This document shows, piece after piece, positions 52,239-64,000 of a DNA stretch of 64,000 bases; position 1 is the stretch's first letter; every line of letters begins with the position of its first letter. This stretch comes from Gnetum montanum (lineage: Eukaryota > Streptophyta > Gnetopsida > Gnetales > Gnetaceae): contig MNCI01004590.1 of assembly GCA_015680685.1 (NCBI GenBank), positions 245,753-309,752 on the forward strand, read 5' to 3'. The notes below the pieces were generated by a model, which was not told the DNA's origin, searched no databases, and saw nothing but the letters and a program-made list of their open reading frames with translations. Both the position numbers and the translations under genes were made by a program.

Positions 52239-54585
52239 TCATTGGTCACACACTTGATTGTTAAATGTATGGTGGGTCAATGTATGAGGTGTGTTATCGT
52301 TATGGATGTTTGACCCACGATTGCACCCTTGATCATGATACGGTATGCATGGACTTGTTTCTCTCCCCACACTATTAGATTCATTGATTGGATTTGGGAT
52401 TGAAGTAATGATGGACGATGGCATGTGTGTAGGATTAGAGGAAGGTAGTTGAGATAAGGAAGGTGGTGCACTATATTGGCATTGTGTTGGCTTGAATGAT
52501 GTGGTGGGTTCATGCATGGTTTGCTTTGACTTATAGCCTTTCCTCCAGAAGCGATGCTTCCTATGTTGTGGTTGAGACCCACTGGTGTCAACATTTGTAT
52601 GCACATTTGCAGCACAAGTGACATTCGTTTGTTGATATTGGGATGCTAAACTTGCTTGTGTCATTGGCTATGGCCTGTAATAAGGTGGAGTAGGAGGATA
52701 TTGAGGATAGGATGGATGGAAAGAGGTGCAATGTGGTGATCCTTTAGGGGATGTCATGGGTTGTTGGCACTCAAGAGAGTGGTAGTGGTGATTTGAAGTA
52801 GAGGATGCAGAACTAGTCGAAGAAATAGGGTGTTGAACATAATATCCATGTAGTTTTAGTAGATAAGGTTGATTTGGTGGTGGCCTCCCCCATGACTATG
52901 GTTGTTTCCATTGTAGTTGGTGATCATTTTGAGGCTAGTAATAAGTCCCCCTAGGATAGTATGATTGGTTGTGGGATTGTCTATAATTACCTTATGGGAG
53001 AGGAAATCTCCCGAGCATGCTCTTTTGCACAAACTTCAAATTTAAGGCACCTACCCAATACTCCTATAGATGCAACAAGACTAGGCAACGGCCCTTTAGA
53101 TGGTCAAATATTATATGTGGCATCCATTATCTTCATCTGTGGTTGAGTCTATAGCCTCACTTTCTTTAGCCATTTTTCTCGTTTTCTGAAAAGTGTTCCT
53201 AGTTATTTCTTGGTTCTATATCCATTGTTGATTGTGATTTCCTAGCTTATTTTGCATGATCCTCTCCTTGACTATCTCAATGAGAGTTGTAATGTTTTCA
53301 CATATGCATTTGGACATCCTATTAAAATTTGCTTCAAGTTCATCAATAGACTTCTTTATCGGCAAGGTTTGTTGCGAGATCACCTTATTGAGAGTGGTTT
53401 CGTTCTCCTTACCATAGATCTAGACCTCCTTCTATTGAAGAGTTGGATCCTATTGATACTTCTTAACATTCTTCCATTTGCATATCTCTCCTTCTTCTTT
53501 TTCCACAGCCTCAATTATCTCTCGGATCTGATGGGCTTGGAGCTCGTATAATTGTCCTATGGCATACATCCCAAGGATCTCCCTTGTTTCATTACGAAGC
53601 CCATCTATGATGTGGAAAAGTTACCTTTCCTTGGTGAAACCATGGCCTAGGCATCTATTCAGTAAGGCATAATATCTATCTAAGGCCATTTCCAAGGGTG
53701 CATGTTGTTCTTGCTTCCATTCTTGGATTTGTCTCCTCAAATTAGATACCCTCACATAGGTTTGGTATTTCTCATTGAAAAGTTCCAGCATTGTGGACCA
53801 TCACTGGATTGAATTTGATCTCAATGATTGATACCACACTTCAGATCTATCAATTAGTATCCTAGGAAAGAGCTTAAGCTTTTGCCACCCATTTTCAATG
53901 TTGTAGAAAGCATGGGCATCATGGAAGGCTTGTAAATGATGTTGTGAATTTGAATCGTAACCTCCTACAAATTTAGGAATAGTATTCATGTCAAGATTAG
54001 GTAGGTAGCTCTTTTTGTGATGCCTATGAGATAGCTTAATGACCTCTATGATCTACATTAGGCTCTTAGTGGCCAACAAGGGTTCATCATCATCGAACAG
54101 GTTGTAAGGAAAATTTCTATTTCTACTTGTTTGGTTATGATGATGCTATCTATATTCATGGTGATGTGTTTGACTTTTCTTGTGGGTTCAATTTTAGTTT
54201 TTAGTTTGATCCTTTAGTGAAGCCTTATCTCCATACCTATGTTCATCTTCGTTAGAAGTAGATGTTGAAGGGGAAGATGAGGATGAGGAACTGGAAGGAT
54301 TACCATGGTGTCTATGGTGTTCCTCAAGGTCCCTTTATTTATCATTTCTTGGCTTCAAGGAGGTCATAGGCCTTGAGGCCTCCCTAGTTTAGGACTTACA
54401 TCATGTCCTCCAAGATTATCTATTGTAGGTGAATGTAGTCTTTGAGTGTTTTCAGGGTGGTCATGATCATAAGAAACCCTTGCATAAAATTGGTCACTTT
54501 AGTTTTCTTCATTGTATATCTCATTAGTTCTCCAATGAATGTGTTTGCTATATAGTGCATTATCACCTTCACGTAAGAGAGACAT
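52239..54585 (-). pseudogene. gag: gag of element F
   Basis: Starts MSLLREGDNALY at 54585, close to MSLSQDYD of element E. The core is at 53801-53989 (NTIPKFVGGYDSNSQHHLQA, FYNIENGWQKLKLFPRIL, SEVWYQSLRSNSIQ). IIDGLRNETREILGMYAIGQ and LYELQAHQIREIIE follow near 53520-53610. The zinc motif at about 53090-53130 keeps DHLKGRC but has lost its first Cys pair. The last open piece (52239-52664, 141 codons) is the His/Ser/Pro-rich tail. Many stops. Confidence 0.75.
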
Positions 54586-54689
54586 TGTTGTTGGGTTTAT
54601 GGTGTGTGTGAGTTAATATTTTCTAAAAGATATATTGTTGATATCATTACAAAGATCATGTATAATATAACTAATCTATATAACTAGCA

Positions 54690-54711
54690 CCATCCCTGGC
54701 AATGACACCAA
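54690..54711 (-). other. Primer-binding site of F, decayed tRNA-Asp type
   Basis: The minus strand reads TTGGTGTCATTGCCAGGGAT next to the 5' LTR. It differs from TGGCGCCGTTGCCGGGGA only by C-to-T and G-to-A changes, all at CpG positions of the consensus. Confidence 0.75.
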
Positions 54712-55669
54712 TGATGAGCAGCGAGGTACCCCTATGCTCAACCATATGAATCACAAGCGGTCATGCATGATCCGGTCAAATTCCATGGATGGGACTAGTT
54801 GTGGCATCTAGATTGCTATGTCTTGATCGTAGTTTGTTGTCTTCCCACTTGGACTAGTTGTAGCTTTGTCATGTATGGTTTAGTCCTGAGTGAGGCATAT
54901 GATTTTTATTATTTTATATTTTATTATTCTATGATTAAAAATAGGTTGAAACTTAGTTTATAATCAATTCAACTAATATAATGGCTAATTAATAATCAAC
55001 TACCCTAACATGAGTATCTGATCGCACTTCCCTGTGCACATCTTGAACACATATAATGTTGCTGGGTTACAAAACATTAAGCATTGTTGGGATTACCAAG
55101 AGTCATACACATGCTCAAAGCGATTGTTTTCATATGCTTAATTAATTAACATGCATGAAAATGTAAATATTAACTAAGTACATGAAAAGTAAATTGCATG
55201 GAAAGTAAATCTAATCTAAGTCAAAGTGTTGCAATGAATAAGAATCATTCTTGATCTTATTATCGCTCATGGAATATGTCTAGGTACATTGCTAGTCAAA
55301 TAAGACTTCATACAACTGACTCAGATCCACTTTGTGGGCACTCACTGGCTGTTCTCTAAGATTATGGAATAAAACTACAAGAATTCAGCTACTCTATTGA
55401 CAAAACTATGCAAAACTATCTCCAAATCGTGAGTCCAAGCGCTATATTTATAGGCTGGCGTATACCTTGCAACATTGGATAGGTAGAGGCCTTGTTATCA
55501 GAGCCTTGTTATTAGAGCCTTGTTAGTAGTGCCTTATTATCAAAGCCCTATTATCGAAGGCTTTTTATTAGAGCCTTGTTATCGAAGCCTTTTTATCATA
55601 GCTAAGATATCAGAGCTAACCAAAAATTTGACTATTTATTAGATAACCTAGCCAACTGATGATTCATCA
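54712..55669 (-). repeat. 5' LTR of element F
   Basis: 958 bp, partner of 49146-50137. The U3 array AGAGCCTTGTTATC is at 55495-55615, and the TATA box at 55444-55455. Confidence 0.9.
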
Positions 55670-55674
55670 CTAAT

Positions 55675-58600
55675 GATCTTTTATGTGGGATACAAGTGGT
55701 TACTTCTTGGATGTGCTTGATAGTGTTAGCCTCTATCATTTTATCCAACATTAATGTTCTTCTTATGTGAGCTACAAGATGTTGTAGGAATGGACGAACT
55801 TGGTGTATCACAAATGGATGACAAATGGGTCCATTAAGCACTCATTTAAACATAAAAATAAGCTATGCATATTGAGTATATTGGTGTATTTTGTTAAGTG
55901 CACATGTTTTATTTTGTTAAGCATTTTTGAGATGAGGCGCTTTTAAGAGAGTTTTCATGTCCCAATTCATTATTAAATGGTTTTTTATCAAGCCTAAATT
56001 TCTCTCAATATGAAAGCATGAGAGGCTAGAAAATTTAATAATTAAGATTTCAAAGTTTGAACCATGTTATTCCATCATAGTGTTTAAGCTTCATACATAT
56101 CAATTTTTAGTATTCCCTTTTCTTTTCATGTATCATAATAGTACATGAAATTTTGCTACTTATCTACTCCAAAAATAAAATTTCTAAATTTCTACTGTGG
56201 ATATTCATAGTAGAGAGGCTGTTACCTTTTTTTTAGGGTGGGAAAACTTGTGAATTTCCAACTCTTATGAGTTGTTTTGACAATTATATTCCATATTTAT
56301 TTGAGGCTCTTTTCTCTCCTAAACTCATATTTAATTGCTAAAAAATTTAGGCCCTACTTTCAAATTTTTTTCCATATTTAGAATGCCTAAATTTGGAGAA
56401 AAACATTGGCTAATTTTCCCTTGAAAAAAACCCCTAACTATTGTAACTCTCTCCATTGTATGATGTGAGATAATTCATATATGGCATTAAAAATACACTT
56501 GAGATGCGTAGTTGCTCCTTTTAGTTGTGTGAAGGGAATATTGCATCTCAGAAGCCTATAAGTCTCCTTAGTGTAAGTCTTTTATCATATGAATGTTTTG
56601 TACATTTTGTCAAAGTTAGATTTTTCTTTCATGCAAAGTTAATATTTTTTATTTATTCTTGATTCAATATGCAAATCCCATTTATTTAACAAAAACTATG
56701 TTCTTTTATTTATGCAAATAAAAGAAAGAAAATATATGTGTGATAATGTATGTTTATTTTCTTCCCATAAAATGAACCCACTCGAATTATCATTAGAAGC
56801 CCTTTGGGCCCTAGGATAAGCAAATCACCTAAACTCATAATTAGTAATTATGTGGATGATGCATATAATAGGTGTGCATTGTATGAATCATGTAGTATTT
56901 TTAGGGATCACTAACTAATAATTTTAATAGTAATATATTCATCTTCATATCTTGAATGGAGGGGTTGCATTATTTATTTATTTTTCATACATCTTGAGGA
57001 TTGAGAACTTAGAAGGGGGGTTGAATAAGTTCCCCAATTGAAATGGCACCTATCACACAAAAACACCAAATTTTACATGGTTTTCCAACTTGGTACTTCC
57101 ACACTCGGAGGGTAGAGTTTGTGCACACCTCTAGGCTTTGTTTCTTAAAAAATGTGGTTTGAAGTGTACCACATCCTATACAAGCTCTAAGCTCCACAAT
57201 GGAGTGTTTCGTCACATGAAACCACTCAATCCCACAACATCCGAAGAATCTTGTAATGTGGTTTCAAGGATTCCACAACCTTTACAAAATTAAGCTCCAC
57301 TCCAGAGTGTTTTGATGCTACAAAACCACTTAACCTTGGAAGTTCCCAACAAGCTCAATGTGGATGCCTTCTTGTAAGAAGCAAATCAACCCTGTAGGGC
57401 AACAAGAAAAAGAAAAATACATAAGGAAAGAGTGTAACTAAAATTACAAGTTGTTGTCATTGAAGCTCAATACAACATATAGCCAAGTAAATGATGTTAC
57501 AATAAATAACAAGAATACAATAGATTAGATATAATAATGATTTCACTAATGTGAATAGTGCTAACATAATTTCCAACAATTTGGTATTTTCTTATAGTCT
57601 CAGAGTTTTTAAAAACTCCCTAGAATTTGTGCAATGACTCTCCAATGGCTAGTGTAAATGTCTTCTTCAAAGTTTGGACATCTACTTGAGATTGGTCTCA
57701 ATTCAGAAGAGATGTCTCACTCAAAAATGGAGCGTCTCTAGGGAGATGTCTTCTCTAGGATAGAGATTTCTATTCTTTATGGGAGACATCTTCTTAACTT
57801 TTGGGTTTTATCTTTTGAGGATTTCTTCTATCAATATGTCTACTTCCTAGCCCTTGGAGCATCTTCAATTCATTTTCAGCCTTTGTTTTCAGTCCATGCT
57901 TGTTCATGCTCTCAACTTATCCATGTGGTCTTTACTTTTTCATCTCCTTGTAGATATTGTCTCTTTGAGTTCTCATATCTTGTTATGAAGTTCTTGTTCA
58001 TATCCTATAAACACATTATCCACAACAAATAGTTTATGTTCTCCATTTTCTTTAAGGTTTTAACATACCAAAAGGTCAACACATCTTGCTCTAGGTGTGG
58101 AGATGAACATCACTATCCAATCATACATGTACATATACTTACTTTGGCTTAATATCCTAATCCATTGGATCAAAGGGGGTTGAGTTGTATAACACTCAAA
58201 ATTTTTCAATGATGTAGGCTCCATTCATAAGTACATAGCCATCTCACGTACGATTCCCAACCAACTATCTTGTTGGTATATTGAGGTGTAGTACAAAAAG
58301 ATTATCATTGAACCAAAGCTTATTTGTGTACTTTAGAACATGATTATAATCCAAATCATAGTGATATGGTGACTAGATTCTTCAAGTTAAATGGACCTGA
58401 ATGTTGGAATTCAATATCACATTGCATAGGCAAAGTTTTTGAAACCTATGTATTTTTAATTTCTCGTCATTGTTTGAAGTCTATTATAAATTTAATGTTC
58501 TTTTTTGGTGGAAACATGGTGAGAATTAGGAGTACATCCAATCATATTTATTGGTGTTGCTTATAAAAATGAAACTTGGAGTAAGTGAGTCACACAAGTA

Positions 58601-58759
58601 TTTGATGTTTTCTAGCTTTACAAGTGATGGAAAGTGCTAACGATCACCCTAGTTGATGTTAGTTTTAAGGTATCATAGTGTTACTAAAGATAGATGATAT
58701 AAAATAGAGGCATTCATCCTTAGGATTATGAGAAGTGACAAGGATTATAGCATTTGAAA
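55675..58759. other. Unassigned DNA between F and G
   Basis: No gene, RNA or complete element recognised. A loose duplication of about 104 bp (TGTGGTTT...CAAGC/TAAGCTCCAC...GAGTGTTT) is at 57150-57345, and a purine tract GAAGGGGGG at 57011-57019 precedes it. The 3' LTR of G should lie here or be deleted. I could not find it. The ORF-like run at 58324-58566 shows no protein features. Confidence 0.5.
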
Positions 58760-59686
58760 TTTAGTTTGTTGTGGCACATGTGTGAGATTCCAATATAGAA
58801 CCTTATCTCCCAGTTGGTATTTGACTTTCCTAATCCTTAGGTCATGATGTTTATTAAAGGCCTCGTCCAATTTGTTAGATGACATGGTGGCTAATCAGTT
58901 CTCATTTAGCAACTTAAGGTTTATTAACCATTCTTTTTGTGCTAGATTGAGGTCAAGGTTAAGGTCACATGTTGTGGATAGGGTACGGAGCATAACTTGA
59001 ATAGGAAACATTGGAAGTTTACCATACACTAACTCATAGGGAGAGTAGCCTATAGGGAGTTTCCATGTGGAGTGGTATGCCCAAAGAGCATCGTTTAGCT
59101 TGGTGCTCCTATATCTTCTATATTTGCTAATGGTTCATGTTAATATTTTTGTGATCTTCCTATTGGTGACTTTGGCTTGACCATTCACTTGAGGATGATA
59201 TGGTGCAGTCAGTTTGTGCTTAACTCCTAAGCATTGCATCAACTTTTGGAAAGTCACACCTGTGAAATATGTACCATTGTCAAAAATAAGTGCACGAGGC
59301 ATGCCAAACCTAGTTATGATTTGTTGTTGAACAAATTGTGCAGTGGTAGATGATGTAAAATCCATAACCATGGCTACTTCTACCCACTTTGTAAAATAGT
59401 CAATAGTAACGTCAATGTAGGCTTTTCCATTGGACATTGGTGTAATAGGCCCCATAAAATCAATTCCCCATATGTCAAAGGGTTTTAAGGGTTGAATCCA
59501 TTATTGTAGACCCTCCATTATAATAGTAATTCCCACGTCATGTTGGCAGTGGTCACAAGATTGGATGAAGTGATGAGCATCCCAGAACAATGTAGGCCAG
59601 TAATATCCTACAAGCAAGATTTTAATGGTTGTTAGTCTCCTAGTGTAATGACCCCCACAAGGGCCCTCATGACCATCTTGGAGAAC
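58760..59686 (-). pseudogene. pol: Integrase of element G
   Basis: The zinc domain HEGPCGGHYTRRL with CDHCQH lies at 59520-59680. The ORF 59135-59455 (106 codons) begins in the core at GPITPMSNGKAYIDVTIDYF, has LIFDNGTYFTG, and then APYHPQVNGQAKVTNRKI. The catalytic Glu is replaced by Lys (GQAK). WAYHSTWKLPIGYSPYELVY and LGDKVLYWN follow in the C-terminal part to about 58800. Confidence 0.8.
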
Positions 59687-60300
59687 TCACAATTGATCTA
59701 CATCGAGAACACACCATTGTACCAAGCCATCGAAACATACTTTATAAAGTTGTTTGTTAATTTCTATGAAATATTTGGCTTGGTGAAGAAACTGTTGTTT
59801 CTTTTTAACGTCTAACCATTGTGGTGTTTCTTGTGTGAGGAGATAGGTAAGAATGCTACTATACCAATTTGTCTCTATGGTTAATTGATTATTTATTATA
59901 CCTACAAAGAGGAGTTCATCGGGGAAATAGTCCAAAATTGGATATTCATTCTCTTTGTTGTCCCATCGTAATCGAGATGAATGATCAGCAACAACATTCT
60001 TGGTGCCTTTATGATTGACCATTGTAAGGTCAAACTCTTCTAAGATCACAAGCCACTGTATGATGCAAGGGCTCACCGTTGGTTTATTCATTAGGAATTG
60101 TATTGCACTATGATCTATATATACGAATATCTTATAGCTCAATACATAGTGCCTAAATTTTTCTAGTGCAAACACCACAGCCATTAATTCTTTTTCTTTT
60201 GTGGTGTAATTTAGTTGTGCACCAGCAATACTTCGACTTGCATAGTGAATGTAATAGGGTCATTTTTTATCATCTAACTATGTAAGTACAACTCCTAAAG
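59687..60300 (-). pseudogene. pol: RNase H of element G
   Basis: The 165-codon ORF 59687-60184 reads MAVVFALEKFRHYVLSYKIF, VYIDHSAIQFLMNKP, WLVILEEFDLTMVNHKGTKN and VVADHSSRL, the second half of a Ty3 RNase H, then the linker PDELLFVGI and YKVCFDGLVQWCV leading to integrase. The first half (60190-60300) is shifted. Confidence 0.8.
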
Positions 60301-60384
60301 CAAAGTTGAACATGTCAGTCATTATGTGAAATGGTCTAGACCAGTTAGGAGTTTGTAGAATGGGTGTTTCTACAAAATTTTGTT

Positions 60385-61200
60385 TTAAGGTTTAGAAGGC
60401 TAGCTCACATTCCTTGGTCCATTTAAAGGGTACATCCTTCTTCATTAGTTCTACTAAAGGTTTTGCAATCCTTAAAAAGTTCTCAATAAAGCATCTATAA
60501 TAGCCAGTATGTCCAAGGAATGACCAGATATCTTTTACAGTTTTAGGTTGATGAGTGATTCCTTGGATAACCTTAATCTTTTCAGGATCTACCTCTATCC
60601 CTGTTTGTGAAATCTTACACCCTAACACAATGCCTTCTTGGACCATTAAATGGATTTTTTGCCAATTGAGCCTTAAGTTGGTTTCTACACATCATTTCAG
60701 TACTTGCTCTAATCAGTCCAATGCTTATTCGAAGTCCGCTCCGTAGGTGGAGAAATCGTCCATAAAGACCTCCATACCATTTCCCATTTGCTATTGAAAT
60801 ATGCTTACAACCAAATGTTGAAATGTTGTTGGGGCATTGCACAAGCCAAATGGCATCTGCATATATGCAAATTTTTCCCACAAACTTGTAATGTGGTCTT
60901 GGCTTGGTCTTCTGGTGCTATTTGAATTTGATTGTATCCACTGTAATGATCTAGAAAACTATAGTAGCAATGCCCTACAATGGTGTCTAAGACTTGGTCG
61001 ACGAATGGTAATGGGAAGTGGTATTTGAATGTTGCCATGTTCAGTAGCCTAAATTCTATACACACCCTCCATTTACCTTCCTTTTTAGGCAAAATGACTA
61101 AGGGACTAACCCATTCATTGTCAGCAATGGGGTAGATGAACCCAACTTTTAGAAGCTGTTCAATTTCTTCTTTAACCACTTGCTTAAGTTTTGGGTTCAA
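60385..61200 (-). pseudogene. pol: Reverse transcriptase of element G
   Basis: ORF 60805-61200 (131 codons): NPKLKQVVKEEIEQLLKVGF, IYPIADNEWVSPLVILPKK, WRVCIEFRLLNMATFKYHFP, YSFLDHYSGYNQIQIAPED. A frameshift follows near QVCGKNLH. The active site VFMDDFSTYG is readable near 60755. The connection ORF 60392-60646 has VQEGIVLGCKISQTGIEVDP and SFLGHTGYYRCFIENFLRIA. The text is of the Athila type. Confidence 0.85.
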
Positions 61201-61725
61201 TTACCTTTGCAGTTGTCATCAAGGATTCATGGAGGGATTAGTGTAAATTCTATGTTGGCATATCCTAGGATCTATTCTGGTTAATTTGGGATATGACCAA
61301 GCAAAGGCTTTCAACCATTTGTTTATCATTTTCAGTAGTCTTTCTTTTTATTGAGGAGCAAGCTTAGCATTAACGATTATCAGTTTCCCATTCTTGAGAA
61401 ATGTATACTCCATACTAGTGGGAAATGATTTTAACTCAAGGGGCTCTTACTTGAACTTGTCAAAGATTTCCAACTTTTCCTACTTGATATTTTCAATGTT
61501 AGAAATTGGAAGTTGACGATGGACTTGCTCTAATGTGTCTATGCTATCAATGTAGGCGCAAGTCAATCTCTTAGTTGGTTCCATGCATATAGTTGAGTTA
61601 CTCTCTTAGTTAGCTATCAGCCACTAGGTGCCTTCCTGTCTTGTGGTTGCTACATATAGGCATCTTTGTATGTTAGTTATTTGTGCACACTGGTTGCATG
61701 CAGGTAATGTTAAACATTGTACAAA

Positions 61726-62313
61726 CTAGGCCTTCTGCATACAGTTGCACCCTGTGTCACTGTATGCGATGCATGGAACTTTCTTCTTCTTGATCTTTTC
61801 AAACATATTTTCCTTTGATATTTCTAGGGAAAGATCATGTATTCCTAGGTGTGCACCAATTGTTCTTAGCCATGCTCTTTCCATAATTAATGGGGAGTCC
61901 CCCTTGCAGTTGTTAGCCTGAATTACTAGGAAAATGGCTAGATACAACCACCCACAAACAGTGGTGACAATGTCCTCCACTAGTCCTAATGGGACATTGA
62001 TGGATAGGTCAGCCAGCTATAAATGAATGTTACTCTTTTTTAGTGGAGGTAGATTCCAGGCTTTGTACATTTCTTGAGAGATTAACTTGACACCAGAACC
62101 TAAATCCAAAAGAGCTTTGCATGGCTGATTCCTAGTGATTTGTAAATATATAAGAGGACTCTTAGGATTAGAAAATTTCCTAAGAAGACAGCCAACTTTA
62201 ATCCAGTCAGTAGTGGCATGAGTCAACATGAGTGTGTGTGTTAAGTGCGATCTTTGGTTTGAAGGGAGCTCTAAAGATTCGAATGATGGTGAGGCATTTG
62301 GAGGATTAGCCAC
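61726..62313 (-). pseudogene. pol: Protease of element G
   Basis: ORF 62017-62313 contains CKALLDLGSGVKLISQEMYK, with the Athila-type active site A-L-x-D-L-G-x-x-x-x-L. Athila proteases have D-L-G-A-S in place of the usual D-S/T-G. After a stop, 61726-61980 continues (LVEDIVTTVCGWLYLAIFLV; LIMERAWLRTIGAHLGI) to the protease end. 61201-61725 between it and RT is decayed linker. Confidence 0.7.
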
Positions 62314-62879
62314 TTGTGGTTGTAAGGACTTAGTTGAACTATTGGTTCTAAAGAAAGGTCTCTTCTTTGTATGGTTGTCTAAACCAATAGTAGGTTGAGC
62401 GTTGACAGCCCTTGTAGCGTTGTGTTGCTGCAGCTAGGCAGGGAGCTCACCCTGCATAGCTGGAGCAGGTGGTAATAGAGCTAAGGGTGGAAGAGGTGCA
62501 GTTAAATGAGAAGGATAGTGTATTTGTGAAACATCTTTTCTAGGAGAAGGAGTTCTATAGTACTCATGGACTTGGTAGTGAGGCTAAGGAGTGACATGAC
62601 TAGTAGAGTCACGTGGAGAGATTAGCTATTGCACGTAGTATCCATACAGGTTAGGTTGACGGTAAGGGTACTATTGACGTGGTGGTGGCATTTCCCATGA
62701 TTAAGGGTGTTGCCACTGTTGATACTATTCATTTGGTTGTGGTGAAGCTTCACCCGGATAATACATCAAGGATTGGTGGAACTGCCTTGGGTTACCTTGA
62801 GGATAAGGTAACCTATGGGGTGTTTGTCGTCTTTTTAATCATGGGTTTAGTGCATATACCCCAGACTCTTACAAATGTG

Positions 62880-63948
62880 ATACTACTGGGCAACATCCCT
62901 TAGGATGGTCATATTGGCATATCTCACATCTGCTATCATTGTTTGTGTTTGAATCCACAACCTCTTCAATGATGAAAACTATGCCCTTACCCTTGTTACA
63001 TGCATATTCAACTTCTCTCTTTTTTCTCCTTTCTCAGTCACTACCTTGCTCTCTAGACTCCTCTACTATTTTGAGAACAATTTGAAATTTATTATCTAGG
63101 GAGTGCCACATTTGATCTACCTTTGTTGATATATCTGATGAAAACTTTTGAATGGGCAAAGTCTTCCTACTCACCATCTCTTCAAGTGGTGACTCTTCTT
63201 CATCCTCACAAAATCTAACTTCCTTATTTTAGAGGGAAGGATCTCTATTGTATTCCTTCGCACTTTATCTTTTTCTTAACTCACCTTCCTCCTTGGCTTG
63301 CTCCAACAATCTTTGTATTTGATGGGCTCTGAGCTCAAATAGCCTTCCTTGGGCATAAGTCCTAAGGGTTCTTCGCGTCTTGTACCTAAGCCCATCTACG
63401 AGATAGCATATTTTTTCCCTTTGCAAGTAACCATGGCTAGGGCCATAATATAATAATGCATAATATCGACCCATGGCTACATCCAAGGGTTTGTGTCCTC
63501 CTTGTTTCCATCCTTGGATTTGCTTTCGCAAGTTGAACACTCAGGAGTACGTTTGATACTTATCATTGAATAACTTTAACATGGTAGTCCATCGATGAAT
63601 GGATTTTGATTCTAAAGACCAGTACCAACTTTCTACTTCTTTGATCAATTTTCATAGAAAAAGTTTTAGTTTTTGCCACTTTTTTTCTATATTTTGCAAG
63701 GCACATGCATCATAGAACTCTTGTAGATGATTTTGAGGATCGGCATTGTATCCCCCTTCAAATCGTGGGATATTGTTCATGTCTAATCTTTTGAACCTAC
63801 CATCCTTTTGGTGCCTTGTTGGGATCCTAACAACCTCGATTATGTTTAGCATACTTTGGGTAGAAAGTAGGGGTTCATCATGATCATATTTTCTATAGCA
63901 TCTATGATGCCTATGCCATTCCCTACTCTCCCTCCTTTCATGATGCAT
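62880..63948 (-). pseudogene. gag: gag of element G
   Basis: ORF 63652-63948: NNIPRFEGGYNADPQNHLQE, ALQNIEKKWQKLKLFL. ORF 63265-63540: GPSHGYLQREKICYLVDGLR, AQGRLFELRAHQIQRLLEQA. The zinc motif CEICQYDHPKGCC is at about 62890-62930. The same blocks are in E and F. Pro/Gln-rich text follows to about 62320. Confidence 0.75.
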
Positions 63949-64000
63949 TTCTCTAGAATGCCCTCATCCCTTTTCTTGATTGTTTCATCTATGATCTCTA

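Larger units (their letters stand above)
49146..55669 (-). mobile_element. Element F: complete gag-only LTR retrotransposon
   Basis: LTRs 49146-50137 (3') and 54712-55669 (5') with TGATGA/TCATCA ends, and the perfect duplication CTAAT (49141-49145 and 55670-55674). It contains PBS, gag and a 2.1-kb noncoding 3' part with no protease, RT, RNase H or integrase. This is the plan of non-autonomous elements with terminal repeats and gag (TR-GAG type). E and G have related gag. Confidence 0.9.
58760..64000 (-). mobile_element. Element G: Athila-like Ty3 retrotransposon, 5' end outside the window
   Basis: From right to left: gag (63948 down), zinc motif, protease, RT, RNase H, integrase. RT motifs match the Athila branch. 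LTRs were not found: the 5' LTR should lie beyond 64000. The gag zinc motif CEICQYDHPKGCC is of the same form as in E. Every gene is broken. Confidence 0.8.

Noticed and set aside
57005-57025. Purine tract GAAGGGGGGTTGAATAAG as polypurine tract and LTR start of G or another element
   Set aside because: Orientation would be plus while G is minus, and no matching second LTR was found.
58324-58566. 80-codon plus ORF near the end of G
   Set aside because: No recognisable motif and wrong strand for G. Position fits 3' noncoding sequence.

Overview
The window is repeat DNA from a large plant nuclear genome. Almost every base that can be assigned belongs to LTR retrotransposons, nested inside one another. 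No intact host gene, rRNA or tRNA gene was found. A plant origin is indicated by Tat/Ogre-type and Athila-type Ty3 elements, a Ty1/copia element, a tRNA-Asp primer site typical of Athila/Tat elements, and gene fragments resembling plant proteins (3-ketoacyl-CoA synthase and the U11/U12 snRNP 59K protein). Three assembly gaps (N runs) and two single n positions occur.

Layout, left to right. (A) 1-1522: 3' end and 3' LTR of an Athila-like element on the + strand. (B) 1971-35092: a Tat/Ogre-like element on the - strand with 3.4-kb LTRs. Its U3 carries fragments of at least two host genes. Its order from right to left is gag, protease, an extra RNase H, RT (split), remnants, integrase, then an accessory ORF with its own TATA box. 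(C) 8799-28276: a second Tat/Ogre-like element on the + strand, about 19.5 kb, inserted exactly inside the RT gene of B (TSD CTGAG). Between its protease and RT lies an eight-exon gene-like unit on the opposite strand, plus a minus-strand solo LTR (TSD ACTAT). 35222-46532 is a decayed copia element, split by (E) 35915-45296 (TSD AACAT). E is an Athila-like element with gag but no pol, a solo LTR insertion (TSD GTGCC), and a second transcription unit with its own TATA box, a 5'-UTR intron and a long decayed ORF. 46533-49145 holds the copia LTR and two inverted tRNA-derived SINE-like heads. (F) 49146-55669 is a complete - strand element with only gag (TSD CTAAT). (G) about 58760 to beyond 64000 is an Athila-like - strand element with gag, protease, RT, RNase H and integrase, all broken.

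The recurring theme is cargo. B, C and E each carry transcription units or host-gene pieces that are not needed for transposition. The best candidate for an undescribed system is the spliced antisense gene in C. Its last five introns have GT-AG ends and join in a consistent reading frame, and its first exon resembles an FCP1/NIF-type HAD phosphatase domain. The second is the mosaic of captured host-gene fragments inside the LTRs of B. A third point is that five related LTRs share their 3' end and TATA region but have quite different tandem or palindromic modules in U3.

All family assignments rest on motifs read by eye. No database search was run.
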